A DNA stretch of 64,000 nt from Ganoderma boninense (taxonomy: Eukaryota > Basidiomycota > Agaricomycetes > Polyporales > Polyporaceae), in the NCBI GenBank assembly GCA_002900995.3, contig CM035314.1, forward strand, positions 1,969,372 through 2,033,371. The letters are read 5' to 3'. The position numbers and the translations under genes were made by a program. Below are positions 53,460 to 64,000 of this stretch, piece by piece. Below the pieces are notes generated by a model that did no database searches, was not told the origin of the DNA, and saw nothing but the letters and a program-made list of their open reading frames with translations. Numbering within the stretch: the stretch's first letter is position 1; every line of letters begins with the position of its first letter.

Positions 53460-56400
53460 ATTAGTGACGTTCGCTACGAAGAATGGACACATATGCAATA
53501 CGGAGACGACGACGCAAACAACGAGCTAATACCGCCGTTTCCAAGATAGAAAAGACATGAATGAATTGCTACGAAGGCAGCAACGGCCCCAAATTGGTCT
53601 TGCGGCGCAGGGCGAGAAGATCAGGCTCTTTTGCCAGTGATCGTAGGCCCGTCTTATGCGTGCTCACATGACACTATATCTCGTCTCTAGGGAGATAACG
53701 AAAACGCAGACCAGTCTCCGCATGGTCCTACTCCGAGCACGCAAAGAAGCTTGCCAGTGACACCGAGCGACGAAACTCAACGCCGCCAACACCGAATAGG
53801 AAAAACAACAAATTTTCCAAGGAGACCGCAGCGCCGTCCACACGATATTTGATGGAAGAGGTTAAAACAGCAAACGCAGCTTGCCCGAACTCGTACAACG
53901 CGCAAAAAAGCGCACGACACCGATGCGAGAGCACATATCACACGCATATATGCCATTGTCTGACCCATGAGGACCCTGTGGAGCCGTCGACAACTTCTCG
54001 AAAACTGCGATTTAGACTCCCGAAAGATCCGCAGGGGAGCGCGATTCAATTGCGCCGCGGCGAAGTGCATAACGGCATCCGGACATTGACCGGTGATGGC
54101 GCCCATACGAGCACGCACCCTTACATCAGGTTTATCTCGATGGACGACAAAGATGAGCGTATCATCAAGCAACCGTCAATGAAGGCACGGAAAGAAGCAC
54201 GTCCTCTCTCCGGAGGAGAGGTGTCCGCGGCCTGCAGTGTCGAGCGTCGGAACACTGCACCCTTCTGGACCAGGACCGGAGACAAATAGATTCCGGTTCG
54301 ACTAGACGATGGTTGTATGCGTTTGAACGCGAACGCGCGAGCATTGTGAACCGTGACGAGGAACGAGGAATGCACAGAATAAGAGGCAACCGCCCGGAGG
54401 CGAGAAGCCCCCCACCAATGCTGGCCTATTGGCGCACATACAGCCATCAAGCCCGCTGGAAAAGGGTCCGTCGGACTATACCATTCATGTGTATGCGGCA
54501 TGATGACTCCATGGAGCTTAGCACCCCGGCGTTCCCACCTCCGGAGCTGCATGGCTAGCACAGCGGAAGAGAGCGGGCACGGCGGGGCGCATACATGGAC
54601 CGGGGGTGAAGCAAAATAAGCAACACCATGAGAAAGTGTGTGCGCGGGTGCGAAAGGATGCGAGGCAGGCACGCCACAACTGAGCCGGGAGCGCACAGAA
54701 GCTGCCAGATCTAGTAGGGCGGGATGGGTAGGCGTACTCCGCAGGTTCCCGGAACATTGATGACGACGATGGAGAACAGAGTAGAGCACGCCGCGAACAA
54801 GAGGTGAAACACAGTCGAACGCGTGGACGGCGCGTCGAAGGGGAAGGGGCAAGCATGACAAGGGCAGGAAACTCACCGAAGGGGTCACGGCCGTCCTCCG
54901 AGGTGTAAATGCCGTCTCTCCGTGTCTCCTCCATGATGCGGGGACCCGAGCGTGCGTTGGCTGCGGAGTGCGGCGGACCAAGTGAGGCCTAGCCCTGAGA
55001 GGGAAGGGTCGGACTAGGGAGAAGGGAGGAGAGGGGGGAGGAAGAGGAAGGGCAAAGGCAGGAAGAGGGACCAGTCAGCGGAAGGGCTGAGGGATATGTA
55101 AAAGCCGACGCAGAAGATTCTCATGATAGCGACAGCTCTGGATCATGTTTGCTGTGACGGTCGAATGGCTCCGTATGTGCGGTCGCGGGTCCAGTTGCCT
55201 GTCGCGATGCGAAGCGAAGAAGATCCAGCAATGGGCGCCAGGCTCCGCCGCTCCCACACGTCCCGTGACGATGCGGGGAAGCATCTTCCCCAATCGGGAC
55301 CGAGTGATCCCCCCCGCATCAATGTCCCAGCCATCTTGCAGCCATCAAACCCTGATGCAGACCCAGCCAGTCTATCCATGCAGGGTAGTCCAACGCTCCG
55401 CGGCCACGAGGACGCCGCATCCCGTGGACTGCTAGTCAAAAACGCTGTAAGAAGGGAAAACAAGGTAAGCTCGATTATCCAACCCTCTCGCAAGGAGTGC
55501 GAACATAGAAGACTCAGAGGGGCCTGAACACGCGTCGGATGTCACATTGCGCCCCAAAGCCAGCGCGCAATTCTCAGAACGGTGGTGCGCTGCGCGAGGA
55601 TTGTGCTTCTCACCGCGCCACCACTCCAAGACACGCCAGCACAACTTCGCCCCGTGTCCCGTCCTTGACAGAGAAGCCCACATTTGGGACGGATGCACAA
55701 CTCCAGTGACGTCGCCCTGCGCCGCCCGTCCTATATTCCATGCGAAGCCTGCCAAAAACAGGCACAAAACACGCACTCCTCAGCGTCGACCCTCCCGTGT
55801 TGTGCGTCGAGGAGGGACCTCAATCAGTGCATCGCCCATCATGCGTCGCGGACTCGCTCGACTACATCCTCCGACAACATTGAACCTGAACCTCACGCTA
55901 GTATATCTAAGTACTCACCTTTTTTGTCATCTGACATACAGCTGCTGGACCTGCTCGCACCAGGTCCCGTCCCTCAGTCTTCTAATTTTTCTGTTCGATT
56001 CTCCCAGCTTCGCGATTCTCCGAATATATTCTGCTGAATGCCGAACCTACATAGATCTGTTAGCCCGATACGCCGGAGGGCCTGATAGCGGAGGTAGCAG
56101 GGACATGGCGGGTCACCCGACGACGTACCTTTCTTGGACGCTCGCACACGACGACATATGACCAGCGCCCATTGAATCGCTGGGCACAGTCCTACGGTGT
56201 ATATTTTCCCTGAAATACATGTGAAAAGTCCGGTAAGCCAGGAGTTTGAGAGACTGGCCAGAGGAGGAAAAACCAACGTCACATACATTTCAGGACACCT
56301 GACACAAGCAGGGTCGATGATAGCGATCGCCAGCGACCCTCCTGCCGGGTTAGTCGATGTCGTCGATGTGCTGCATGCGCCGCGAAGAAATGAACCTTCG

Positions 56401-58797
56401 GCAGAGAGTAAAGTCTGGGGAAACGACGAAAGACTACTGATCAGTTCACAGCGGAGGAAACTCAAAATGCCTTTCCTTGGGCACAACAGGCCCATGAGCC
56501 TATGCGTTTCCTAAGCCTTTCCATCGCGATGAAATTTGGATAAAAGGTTACTTATCCACCGACTTTCCACGATGTGGGAAAGGTGATTCACGCCACAGCT
56601 CGTTAAGCAATTGCCTCCGCAATCCCAGGGCTAGAACGATCCCCACACATCCTCAGACGAAGTAGAAGCCAGCCGCGAAGGCCAACCCCCCTTCCAACCG
56701 CGCGAGAATATCGACGAACGCACCGACTGACGGCGTGTTCCTTACTTGGAGACGGGCGCAAACCCACGCTGAACGCGTGAACTCCGAAAGCCCTGGGTTC
56801 CTGCACTAATCCATCAACCTTTCATCTTTACCCCACTTAGCACTACCCACACCATCTCGAGCGTAAGTATCGCCGATTGCGAGCACTTCCTCCCCGCAAG
56901 TCTCCCGTACCCTCCCCCGTCGCCCCGTTCGCACATCGCGACGACATATACGAACGAGGCGGCGGCGGCGTAGCTACGGTCTGGACAGAGAAGATCACAT
57001 ACAGTGACACGACGGCGGCGCAGATCCGCGAACCCAAAGTCAAGAGCCAGCGCCGCCGGATCAGCGCTCAACGCCTGGCCTTCCTGGCTTCCATTTCCTT
57101 GCAGGCTGCCATCCAGAAGTAGATGCATGATGCATGAATGCAGAAGCCTGCCGGCCGAGTGATACAAGGGGCGAGGGATACCGGGCCCCTTCTCCCGTTC
57201 GCGCGGATCGGATGGCGGCCGTAGCGCGGCGCACGGGTGCACCCAGAAGGAGGGAGGAACGCGCGAGAGAAAAAATGCGCGAGAGGCGAGAGAAGCGAGC
57301 GGCTCCGATGGTGGACATTGAAAACGGAGCCTCGACCCCTGGAACGGAGAAACGTCGTCAGAAATCACCCCTCGCGAATAGACTTTGGGCGGAGGGAGGG
57401 GAGGGGCGCGGGCCGCGCGTGCGTGGGAAGCGAATGAGAAAGCCAAAAGACTCAAAGGCTCGCACCTGGACTCAGTTCGACGTCCTTGGCCGTCGTCGCC
57501 ATGGGGAGTTACGACATGTGCGACGGAGGGAGTGCGATGATGGATGGAAGCTGCCGACCGCGTGGGTCGCGCGTCCCGGACGCGGATGTAAGTAGGATAA
57601 CCTCAAAACGAAAGCTAAAGCTCGCGGAGGCTTGAGGCTGAAGGAACGCAGGCAGCCAGCATGAGCGAGGACACGATAGCCGCGAGAGTCCCGGGGTGTT
57701 CGTAATGACACGTAACGCCCGATGAGGCCAGCGGACAGCCCGTAGTGCATCGTGATGGTAAACCATCAGCGCCGCCGCAATGCATGGAAGGCGAACGGAG
57801 AGGATGGGGCGACAAAGCTGAAAAGCTGCCATGGCGAGGAGAGTACCAGAATAGGTGGGACATTCTCACCCGGCTGCGATTCCCTTGCCACGGCACGCGC
57901 ACGAACTTTGAGAACAGTTGCAGTCCACATGCAAGCCGACGTCGATATCGATGGACAGCCGCTGGGTAAAATTAAACCTACACCTCGCGACGGAGAAGGT
58001 TCGCGCCTCAGGTCCGCCTGAATTAGCGGTGGCGAAGACGCAGTACTGAGTAGTGGCGTTACTCACTGACAAACATTAGGCTCGAGAACGACGGTGTCAA
58101 AGAGCCTTAACCACCCCGGCGTGTCCACGGGACCTCTGCAGCGGTCAGTGGCAGGGCGCATGATCTGCCTAGGAAGGATAGTGGCCTGTCGCAGTTCAGT
58201 AACGTGTGAAGCTTTGTTGGACCATCGCTGTCACACGCGGAGGAGCAGCACCGAACGTCTTGTGCCAAGGACCAGAAAGGAATGAGGAGAGGAGGTCGCT
58301 AATGCCCTTCGAAGCCATGGGTGCATCGAGGAGAGCAGGAAACCGGGCAACGCCTCGATAGCAGTCGACAATATGTATGCCCTGCAAAATGCATCCGAGG
58401 CCCACCCAGGCTGTTCCCCTCTTGATTATCGAGGCTTGATCGAGGCTCCAAGGTTGGCTTCGTTCAGCATATGTTTCGCCCTGGCGGTTGAATCTTCTCG
58501 CCGAGTCGACGCTCGCATCATACCACACTCTAGCATACCCGAGCAAGCACGGATATCACGAGCATCCGGAATGTGCGCTGCCGGGACGATAGCGCTCCCC
58601 ATATTTTTACATGATTGGCTCGACTTCCCACCCCCAACGAGAAATGATACGAATACAGTAAGAGCACGCACGATTGACAAACGCTACACAGGAAGTTTGT
58701 GTCACCGAAAGGCGAGGAGGAGGGCGGCGGCTGTGGTGTTGATGTTGGAAGAGTCGGTCGTCTTGCGGTTTTCGGTGGAAATCACATGGATGCGATT
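53460..58797. other. 5.3 kb without recognised gene
   Basis: Open frames up to 286 codons occur (54121-54981 minus; 56814-57455 minus; 55547-56161 plus), but they overlap others on the opposite strand and carry no domain that I can name. The right part is GC-rich and purine-rich on the plus strand. It may contain lineage-specific genes, non-coding RNA or regulatory DNA. It also must hold the 5' end of the DUF3712 gene and the 3' UTR of TSR3. Confidence 0.4.
57061..57318 (-). CDS. Possible first exon of a small mitochondrial protein
   Basis: A frame with a genuine ATG at 57318 starts MSTIGAARFSRLSRIF and continues with Arg/Ser/Ala-rich, acid-poor sequence, as in mitochondrial presequences. 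Downstream in another frame (56843-57043) lies a hydrophobic segment (ICAAVVSLYVIFSVQTV) that could be the membrane helix of the same protein after splicing. I could not find convincing splice sites to connect them, so this is only a lead. Confidence 0.25.
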   Translation of the reverse strand: MSTIGAARFSRLSRIFSLARSSLLLGAPVRRATAAIRSARTGEGARYPSPLVSLGRQASAFMHHASTSGWQPARKWKPGRPGVER

Positions 58798-60701
58798 TCA
58801 AGGCGCAGCGCCATGAGCCTCGTTTCCATGTTTAGTCTCTTCTTCTTCTTCCTCGTCGTCGTCTTCGCTGGAACTCTCCGGAACGTAATGGCGGTTCGGG
58901 TTTGGCACGAGGAGGTCCTCGGTCTCTGCGCCGTCTGTCGTTGTCAAGCGCCATGTCAGTCAACAAGATCTCGACGCGGAATAATCACAGAAGATTACGA
59001 CAAAAGTACAGGGCTGCGGCATTCCTCGAAAGCGGTCAGAAGAAAGCTGCCCACGCCACAGCTGCACCATGTGGGATACCATCCAAACACATGATTTTGA
59101 CCGGCAATTTTCAAAATCACAAGCAACCTAGGCTGGGAAAATCGGATACCTGTCCGATAACCACTCACTTACTCACTCACTCGCCCCCACCGGATCAAAC
59201 ATGCTCGGCGAGGTAGGAACCCTCCTATACACGACGCTAAAAAGAGGGTAGAAACCGAACATATCGCCTCGGAGGAGCAGGAGAAACAGTGAAAGGGCCA
59301 GGCGAGAAGGAAGAAACAGCACCCACCCGACGTGCGCCTGGACTCCTCGTAGCTCCTCTCCAAGTCCGCGAGGATCTTCTCCTGCATCGCGCTCACGGCG
59401 TCGGCGCTCTCGCATGTCTTGTACTGCTCCAACAGATGTCTACCAGAAACGTTCGATCAGCATCCTCAGCTCGCTCTGAGGTGAAAGTCTGCAGCCGAAC
59501 GTCGACGTCGGCGGAGAAGATCAGAAGAGACGCACCTGTTCACTTCCCAGAACGAGTGGCCCCACCCGAACCCGCTCAACAGCCGCTCGGCGTAGGAGTC
59601 GAAGCCGGTTATGTAGAAGGCCGCTGCGAGGGCTTCGACACAGTTCAGCCGCCAGGGCTTGCCGTAGTTGACGGGGTTTGTTGCGACGAGGTATGGCACT
59701 GTGATCGACCATCCGTAAATACAGGTTGGAAGTATGGGCGCAAAATAAATGCGCTATTTAGAAAGCACTAGTCGGGACTCGATGTCGGAGACTTCTTGCC
59801 ACTGTATCTCCAGCCGAAGTTCTGATCCTCGGACGACCCAAGTTAACAGGAAGAGCCTTCACCACCTTCGACTAATATGCATCTCGTGCATTCTGTCGCA
59901 ACGCACGACAGCTTGCAAGGTGGGACACTGGTGCTACACGGCTGGGTATGTGCGGCTGCAGATCGGACCATTTGACGCAAATAGCGGACGGAAGCAATGG
60001 CTGGCCACGGTGCGCCAGAGGATGGTACTCACATAGCCGTTCATGCGGGCTTGAGATCCGGTTGAACGGTACCTCGTCTAGGCGTGCCCACGAGCACTCA
60101 ACCACTGCGAGACCGTTTTGTGCCACGATGTCTTTGTCGGCTGGACTTACGGGCTGTGTGCCCTTCGGACTGGCAAAGTGAACAGAATAAGTTCCTATAT
60201 ATGCGAATGGTGAACCATGAAGCACACTCACGAGACCACGATGCCCCGGAACTTCTGTCCGACCCGCAGAGTCTGAATGAGGCCTTGGCGTGCAAGCTTC
60301 TTGCCTGAACACCGCCGCGGATCGCAGTGGTCAAAGTCCTGCGACCCGACTCAACTCATCCGCATCATACATTCTGGCTATATGCGGCTGAAACCACTTA
60401 CCCACATCGCCACTGGTACCTCGATGTCCACCTGCTCCTCTATGCGCGCCCGAAGAACACATCCATCAAGACCGACAAAGGAGAGTGAAGGTCAGGAGAA
60501 CTAGCCACCTTCGCTGCCACTTCCACTCCCGCTCTCCTCCTCTTCTCCATCAACCGCGCTTTCCGGTCGCTCGTCGCCGCCGGCAGGGGAGTATGGTCGA
60601 TGGTCGTCGAATCGCCGCTGCCCTCTGCCTCGCTGCGCATGTCCTCCTCTCCCCATGGCAGCACGCCCACCTCGCTTGCCTCGTCCTCCCGGTCTTGGCA
60701 T
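58798..60701 (-). CDS. 18S rRNA aminocarboxypropyltransferase Tsr3
   Basis: Seven exons (60701-60509, 60439-60402, 60338-60232, 60169-60033, 59698-59536, 59439-59327, 58934-58798) join in frame to about 295 residues. Tsr3 transfers the aminocarboxypropyl group of S-adenosylmethionine to the hypermodified pseudouridine of 18S rRNA in late 40S maturation. Recognised motifs are [72 protein letters not shown] and [10 protein letters not shown]. The Gly/Arg-rich N-terminus ([16 protein letters not shown]) is plausible for a nucleolar or RNA-binding protein. The last exon adds a strongly acidic tail ([13 protein letters not shown]), usual for fungal Tsr3. An alternative last exon ending at 59173 also keeps the frame but lacks the acidic tail. 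The gene is divergent from mL41. Confidence 0.88.
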
Positions 60702-60916
60702 GGCGTCCAGATATCGGTCGGATGAGTGAGATGGTGAAGAACCGGATGAGCTTAGATTGAACCCAGTGGTAGAGTACAAATGTCGAGCTCGGTGCAATCC
60801 TTGTTCCCCGCTCTCCGAGAGCTTGAAGCGCCCGGTGCGGCATCATCCGGCGCGGTGTGCGCTTACAGTCCTCGCAGTAGGCGCCTTCGTCTCCGACAGC
60901 TCTCTCGTCGTCAACG
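60702..60916. promoter_or_regulatory. Divergent promoter between TSR3 and mL41
   Basis: Only 215 bases separate the start codons of TSR3 (minus) and the mitochondrial ribosomal protein gene (plus). No TATA box stands out. The shared interval suggests a bidirectional promoter for two ribosome-related genes; co-regulation is an inference from the arrangement. Confidence 0.6.
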
Positions 60917-61471
60917 ATGATCCCCACAGCCCCCGTCCTCTCAAAAGCCCTCCGGCGAGCACTCACGCCTAAGCGCGGCAACAAAGATTACTACAAGGGT
61001 CAGCATCCTGTATCAGCCTCTTCATGTCTACCGGAACTGACCTCATCTATGTCCCCGTCACCACAGGCACCGGACAGGCATTCCTCCCAGGTGGCCACCG
61101 CACAGGCGCGCCCGGAAAACATGTCGTGCGGGGGAAAGCGAAGTACAGGCTTGTGGATGAGAAGGTCAGAGTGTTCGTGGCGCCGCCCATCCAGGCTCTC
61201 GAGAGTTCTGCAGTGCGTGTATCCATCTCTCTCGCGCCGTTCGGCGTCCTGACTGTTCGACGTTCCGCCCTGCCTTCCCTCTTTGTCTTTGCCTCAGTTG
61301 AAGCCATACGTATCCACAACAGTCAAAACGGCGGTCTCGAAGGAGTTCAACAAGGTGCTGTATGGAGGCAAGCTCCCTCGCGGCGGCCTCACCGGCGAAT
61401 ACTTCTACAAGGTTGCACGGCGTGTCCCTGTCGTGCCCCCCGAGGCGCCGTCTCCGTCCCCGTCCCCATGA
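60917..61471 (+). CDS. Mitochondrial large-subunit ribosomal protein mL41
   Basis: Three exons (60917-60998, 61067-61212, 61298-61471) with GTCAGC and GTGCGT donors and CACAG/CTCAG acceptors give 133 residues. The order LTPKRGNKDYYKG/TGQAFLPGGHRTG, GKHVVRGKAKYRLVDEKVRVF, ALESSALKPYVS and EFNKVLYG fits the MRP-L27/mL41 family (yeast MrpL27, mammalian MRPL41), including the hallmark LKPYV. The Ala/Arg/Lys-rich, acid-free first 20 residues serve as a mitochondrial presequence. The protein is part of the mitoribosomal large subunit near the exit-side rRNA. The C-terminus is Pro/Ser-rich. Confidence 0.85.
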
Positions 61472-62033
61472 TGTACCCGTTTTCATTGCTGCCATGGAAC
61501 TCAACTGATTGGAAGGCGCGTCTTGGTGTGGTCTGCATAGCTGGTACCATCCGTTCGCTGCTCCTCACCGGTTGTCACATCTGCTATCATAGCTAATATA
61601 ATAGTATCCCCTAGACAAAACTCGATTCTCTCTCTCTCTTTCAGTGGATGTCTCTTGCACTCCGTGAAGGATACGAGACACACCCATCCTTACTGTCAAA
61701 ATGCCCAAACAGCACAAGCTCCTCGAGTTCCTTACGAGTGTCTCATGAACTGGCTCTGCATATTCTTCGACTCCCCGCAACAACGAAGCTCCAAGTCCTT
61801 TTGAGTGCCTTGCGAGGACTTCATCGCTGTGCGTACCCCCGACTCTTCAGCCGGCCTTCCTTGGAGATATGGACGGAGGTGATGTGACTGCACGACGTGC
61901 TTGATATTGTATTGTCAACCCATTCTTCGTAAAACACTCTGCACCATGTCCGTTCTTATTTGTCGCGTTTTTGATTGAGCATGACGATGTTGCAAGATGG
62001 AAAATCTCCTCGACTGAAACGTTAATGAGGGGG
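61472..62033. other. Intergenic region between mL41 and tRNA-Glu
   Basis: It should contain the mL41 3' UTR. The frame 61648-61887 on the plus strand has a short leucine-rich stretch (HELALHILRLPATTKLQVLL) but no start context or family that I recognise. Confidence 0.4.
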
Positions 62034-62039
62034 AAAAAA
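62034..62039 (-). terminator. Pol III terminator of tRNA-Glu
   Basis: A run of six T on the minus strand begins one base after the tRNA 3' end, the standard RNA polymerase III stop signal. Confidence 0.8.
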
Positions 62040-62040
62040 C

Positions 62041-62111
62041 TCCGATACGGGGAATCGAACCCCGAGCTACCGCGTGAAAGGCGGTAATGTTAGCCGTTAC
62101 ACCATATCGGA
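62041..62111 (-). tRNA. tRNA-Glu (UUC)
   Basis: The minus-strand sequence folds into a cloverleaf. The 7-bp acceptor stem is TCCGATA/TATCGGA, a D arm is present, and the anticodon stem ACCGC/GCGGT carries loop CTTTCAC with anticodon TTC. The T arm contains GGTTCGATTCC. There is no intron and CCA is not encoded, as expected for a nuclear eukaryotic tRNA. The A and B box sequences are intact. Confidence 0.95.
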
Positions 62112-62367
62112 CTTTCTCAAGCCTCGAGGAGTCTAATTATACTCTTAATGCTCTAACTACGGATGTTCTGACGTAAGAGCGAGTTATTAGTCTAATCTAA
62201 TGACGTCGTGTTATCAGTAAGCTTTCGATAAGTCATATAATAATGTGATCGTCCGCACAACGTCCGCAATCGCAAACCGCGGCCGAGGACTCGACATACG
62301 AGACGGAACCCCGGACCCGAACGCCCACCTTCAACGTTCTCTTCCCCCCACCAGCCCGGCAGGTGCA

Positions 62368-64000
62368 ATGTCGCAGGGCACGCAGTCGGCAAACGAGCGA
62401 ACACCGCTCCTCGCTGACACTGACTCTGCCGGCGATACGCTGGCCTCGCGGGATAGTACTCTCGTTGAAGAGGACAGCATTTGCAGGACGACCGCCTAGA
62501 TGCTAACATTAATGGAGAGGCGGAAGATGCCCCGGCCAAGCCTCACGTCTCGCTCGTCGCTGTGGTAAGCACCGGAGTCTTCTATCCGTAAATCATTCAT
62601 GGTTCTTCAGATGGGGGTGGTTGAGGGGGGCGCCGGTAAGGCTTCTAGTGCACGGAGAAGTCATCAAACCACCATCGTCTCACGATGTCGAGATTCGGCT
62701 TTATCCCCACCCAACACGCGAATGACCTATCGGTTTATGGCCGCTTGAACATGCGGGGGGAGGGGGTAACCTCGAGCTCAGCGATGGGTTTATACGACCA
62801 CCTTGAGGGAAAGGTTCCATCGCCTTTCCTCCTGTTACTTCATTGAGAGCGAGGAACCTATATGGTATAGAATGTTTGGGGTTTGTGGTAGCTCTGGTCG
62901 TCTGTTGTTTTTGTCTAAAGTGCTCTTGTGTTCTGCTGCTTGTTGCCATGCCAATATGACGGCTCAAGTTCGAGACACCTTGCCAGCCTGCATCTCTATA
63001 GAGCTAGCGTTTATCCTTGTATAGACTCTCAAGCCGTTCTTTTTCCTTCACGGTCATGTTGTGGCTTTCCTTTTATTATTCTCACCATCCAACGCTAATA
63101 TGCTCCTCCTTACAGATGGCCCCCATGCTTCTCGGGATATTCCTCGTAGCGATGGACGGCACGATCGTCACCTCCACGTACGCGTCCATCGGCAGCCAGT
63201 TCGAGCAGCTGCAGAACACCAGCTGGATCGCCACCGGATACATGCTCTCACTAACAAGTTTCCAGTAGGCACTTCGCCGCTGAATCGATGCTCGTGCCCG
63301 TACTCACAGAGGTCGTTTCAGACCGTTATATGGGAAGCTCAGTGACATTTTCGGCCGCAAGTCGTGCTTGCTCTTTGCGTACACCATCTTCGCGCTCGGA
63401 TGCCTGTTCTGTGGTCTCGCCCGAAACATGACGGAGCTGATTGCTGCTCGCGCTCTGACTGGAATCGGCGGAGGCGGGATGGCGACGTACGTGACTTTAG
63501 TGCTTACTTTGACTCGAGGCTGATGATTGCGTTAGCGTCGGGTCGATCATTATGTCCGACATATCAACGTTGAGACAACGAGGAACCCTCCAAGGTCGGT
63601 GTTAAATCATGCTGTCGTACTCTGTGAAACGATAGCCGCCCCGGACGAACTCGTTCCCGGCATCGACTGCTCAACTCTTCTCGGTAACCTTTTTGAGAGC
63701 AAGCGTCTCCTCTTCCGCCTCTCACCTTCTCATACCCCTCACCTTTGCTTTGAGCTGACCGACTCACATCCCACAGGAATCGCGAACGTTGCCTGGGCCG
63801 CCGGCCAAGCGACCGGAGCCCCGCTCGGCGGCTTCCTCGCGGACAACATCGGCTGGCGCTGGGCCTTCCTCATGCAAGTGCCCCTCGCCTTCCTCGCGAT
63901 CCTCACCGTCGGCCTCTTCCTCACGCTCCCGCGCTCCTCCCCGGGCGACCTCCGCGCCAAGGTCGCGCGCATCGACTTCGCGGGCGCCGCGACGCTCGTC
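62368..64000 (+). CDS. MFS multidrug transporter, DHA2-like, partial at window end
   Basis: Plus-strand gene cut by the window edge. The cytosolic N-terminus from ATG 62368 contains ERTPLL. Exon 1 ends near 62564. After a 551-base intron, exons 63116-63264, 63322-63486, 63536-63594 and 63777-64000+ encode LLGIFLVAMDGTIVTSTYASI (helix 1 with the DGTIV motif of 14-helix drug:H+ antiporters), WIATGYML, PLYGKLSDIFGRK (motif A of the superfamily), ARALTGIGGGGMAT, the segment IMSDISTLRQRGTLQG/IANVAWAAGQATGAPLGG (motif C-like) and GWRWAFLMQVPLA. It is a plasma or vacuolar membrane exporter by family; the substrate is unknown. A one-base deletion near 62486 (GCAGGACG) breaks exon 1 before DDRLDANINGEAED. 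Confidence 0.82.

Noticed and set aside
54121..54981. 286-codon minus-strand frame as a gene
   Set aside because: It has no recognisable motif, overlaps several opposite-strand frames and has no supporting splice or promoter signal; length alone is not enough in GC-rich DNA.

Overview
The window is nuclear DNA of a basidiomycete fungus, most likely an Agaricomycete. Genes are broken by many short introns of about 50 to 70 bases with GT/GC donors and AG acceptors. Several families typical of Agaricomycetes are present: F-box proteins, seven-helix-like orphan membrane proteins, a SigF/NTF2-like protein, a multi-domain DUF3712 protein, and alpha/beta hydrolases of the NRRDYPGSTPY type. There is a Pol III tRNA gene and a gag-encoding LTR retroelement. 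No prokaryotic operon signal is seen.

Layout. 1-8.6 kb: sparse DNA, small secreted peptide gene DWLS-1 (2984-3274) and a seven-helix-like membrane protein (5085-6849, minus). 8.6-12.5 kb: a complete, apparently recent gag-only LTR retroelement with identical-looking 416-bp LTRs and a GCTTC target duplication. 13.8-22.2 kb: a direct duplication of a module made of a decayed membrane-protein relic, a DWLS peptide gene and a convergent F-box gene. 22.9-31 kb: alpha/beta hydrolase, DWLS-4, SigF-like protein, a third F-box paralogue. 31-40.6 kb: a 32-bp perfect hairpin, an F-box/zinc-ribbon protein, DWLS-5 inside an inverted copy of the DWLS-1 locus, a SURP/SWAP-type splicing-factor-like gene and another F-box gene. 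41-45.4 kb: an intact membrane protein and a probable decayed relative. 45.4-53.4 kb: one giant DUF3712 gene. 53.5-58.8 kb: no recognised gene. 58.8-64 kb: TSR3 and mitochondrial ribosomal protein mL41, diverging from a 215-bp promoter, then tRNA-Glu and the start of an MFS drug-transporter gene cut by the window end.

The most interesting system is a family of five paralogous, cysteine-free, small secreted proteins. Each has a signal peptide, a TATA-like core promoter 90-160 bp upstream and one intron, which is phase 1 in all four intact copies. All end in WLS-stop; the intact ones end in DWLS and three in LEMDWLS. They are spread over 33 kb by segmental duplication together with F-box genes and membrane-protein relics. 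I know of no described family with this C-terminus.

Several otherwise well-conserved genes carry isolated single-base frame breaks (DUF3712 gene, alpha/beta hydrolase, F-box copies, MFS exon 1, DWLS-3). These are either uncorrected assembly indels or real gene decay, and coordinates near them should be read with that in mind. Most intron boundaries were placed by eye from splice motifs and reading-frame continuity.
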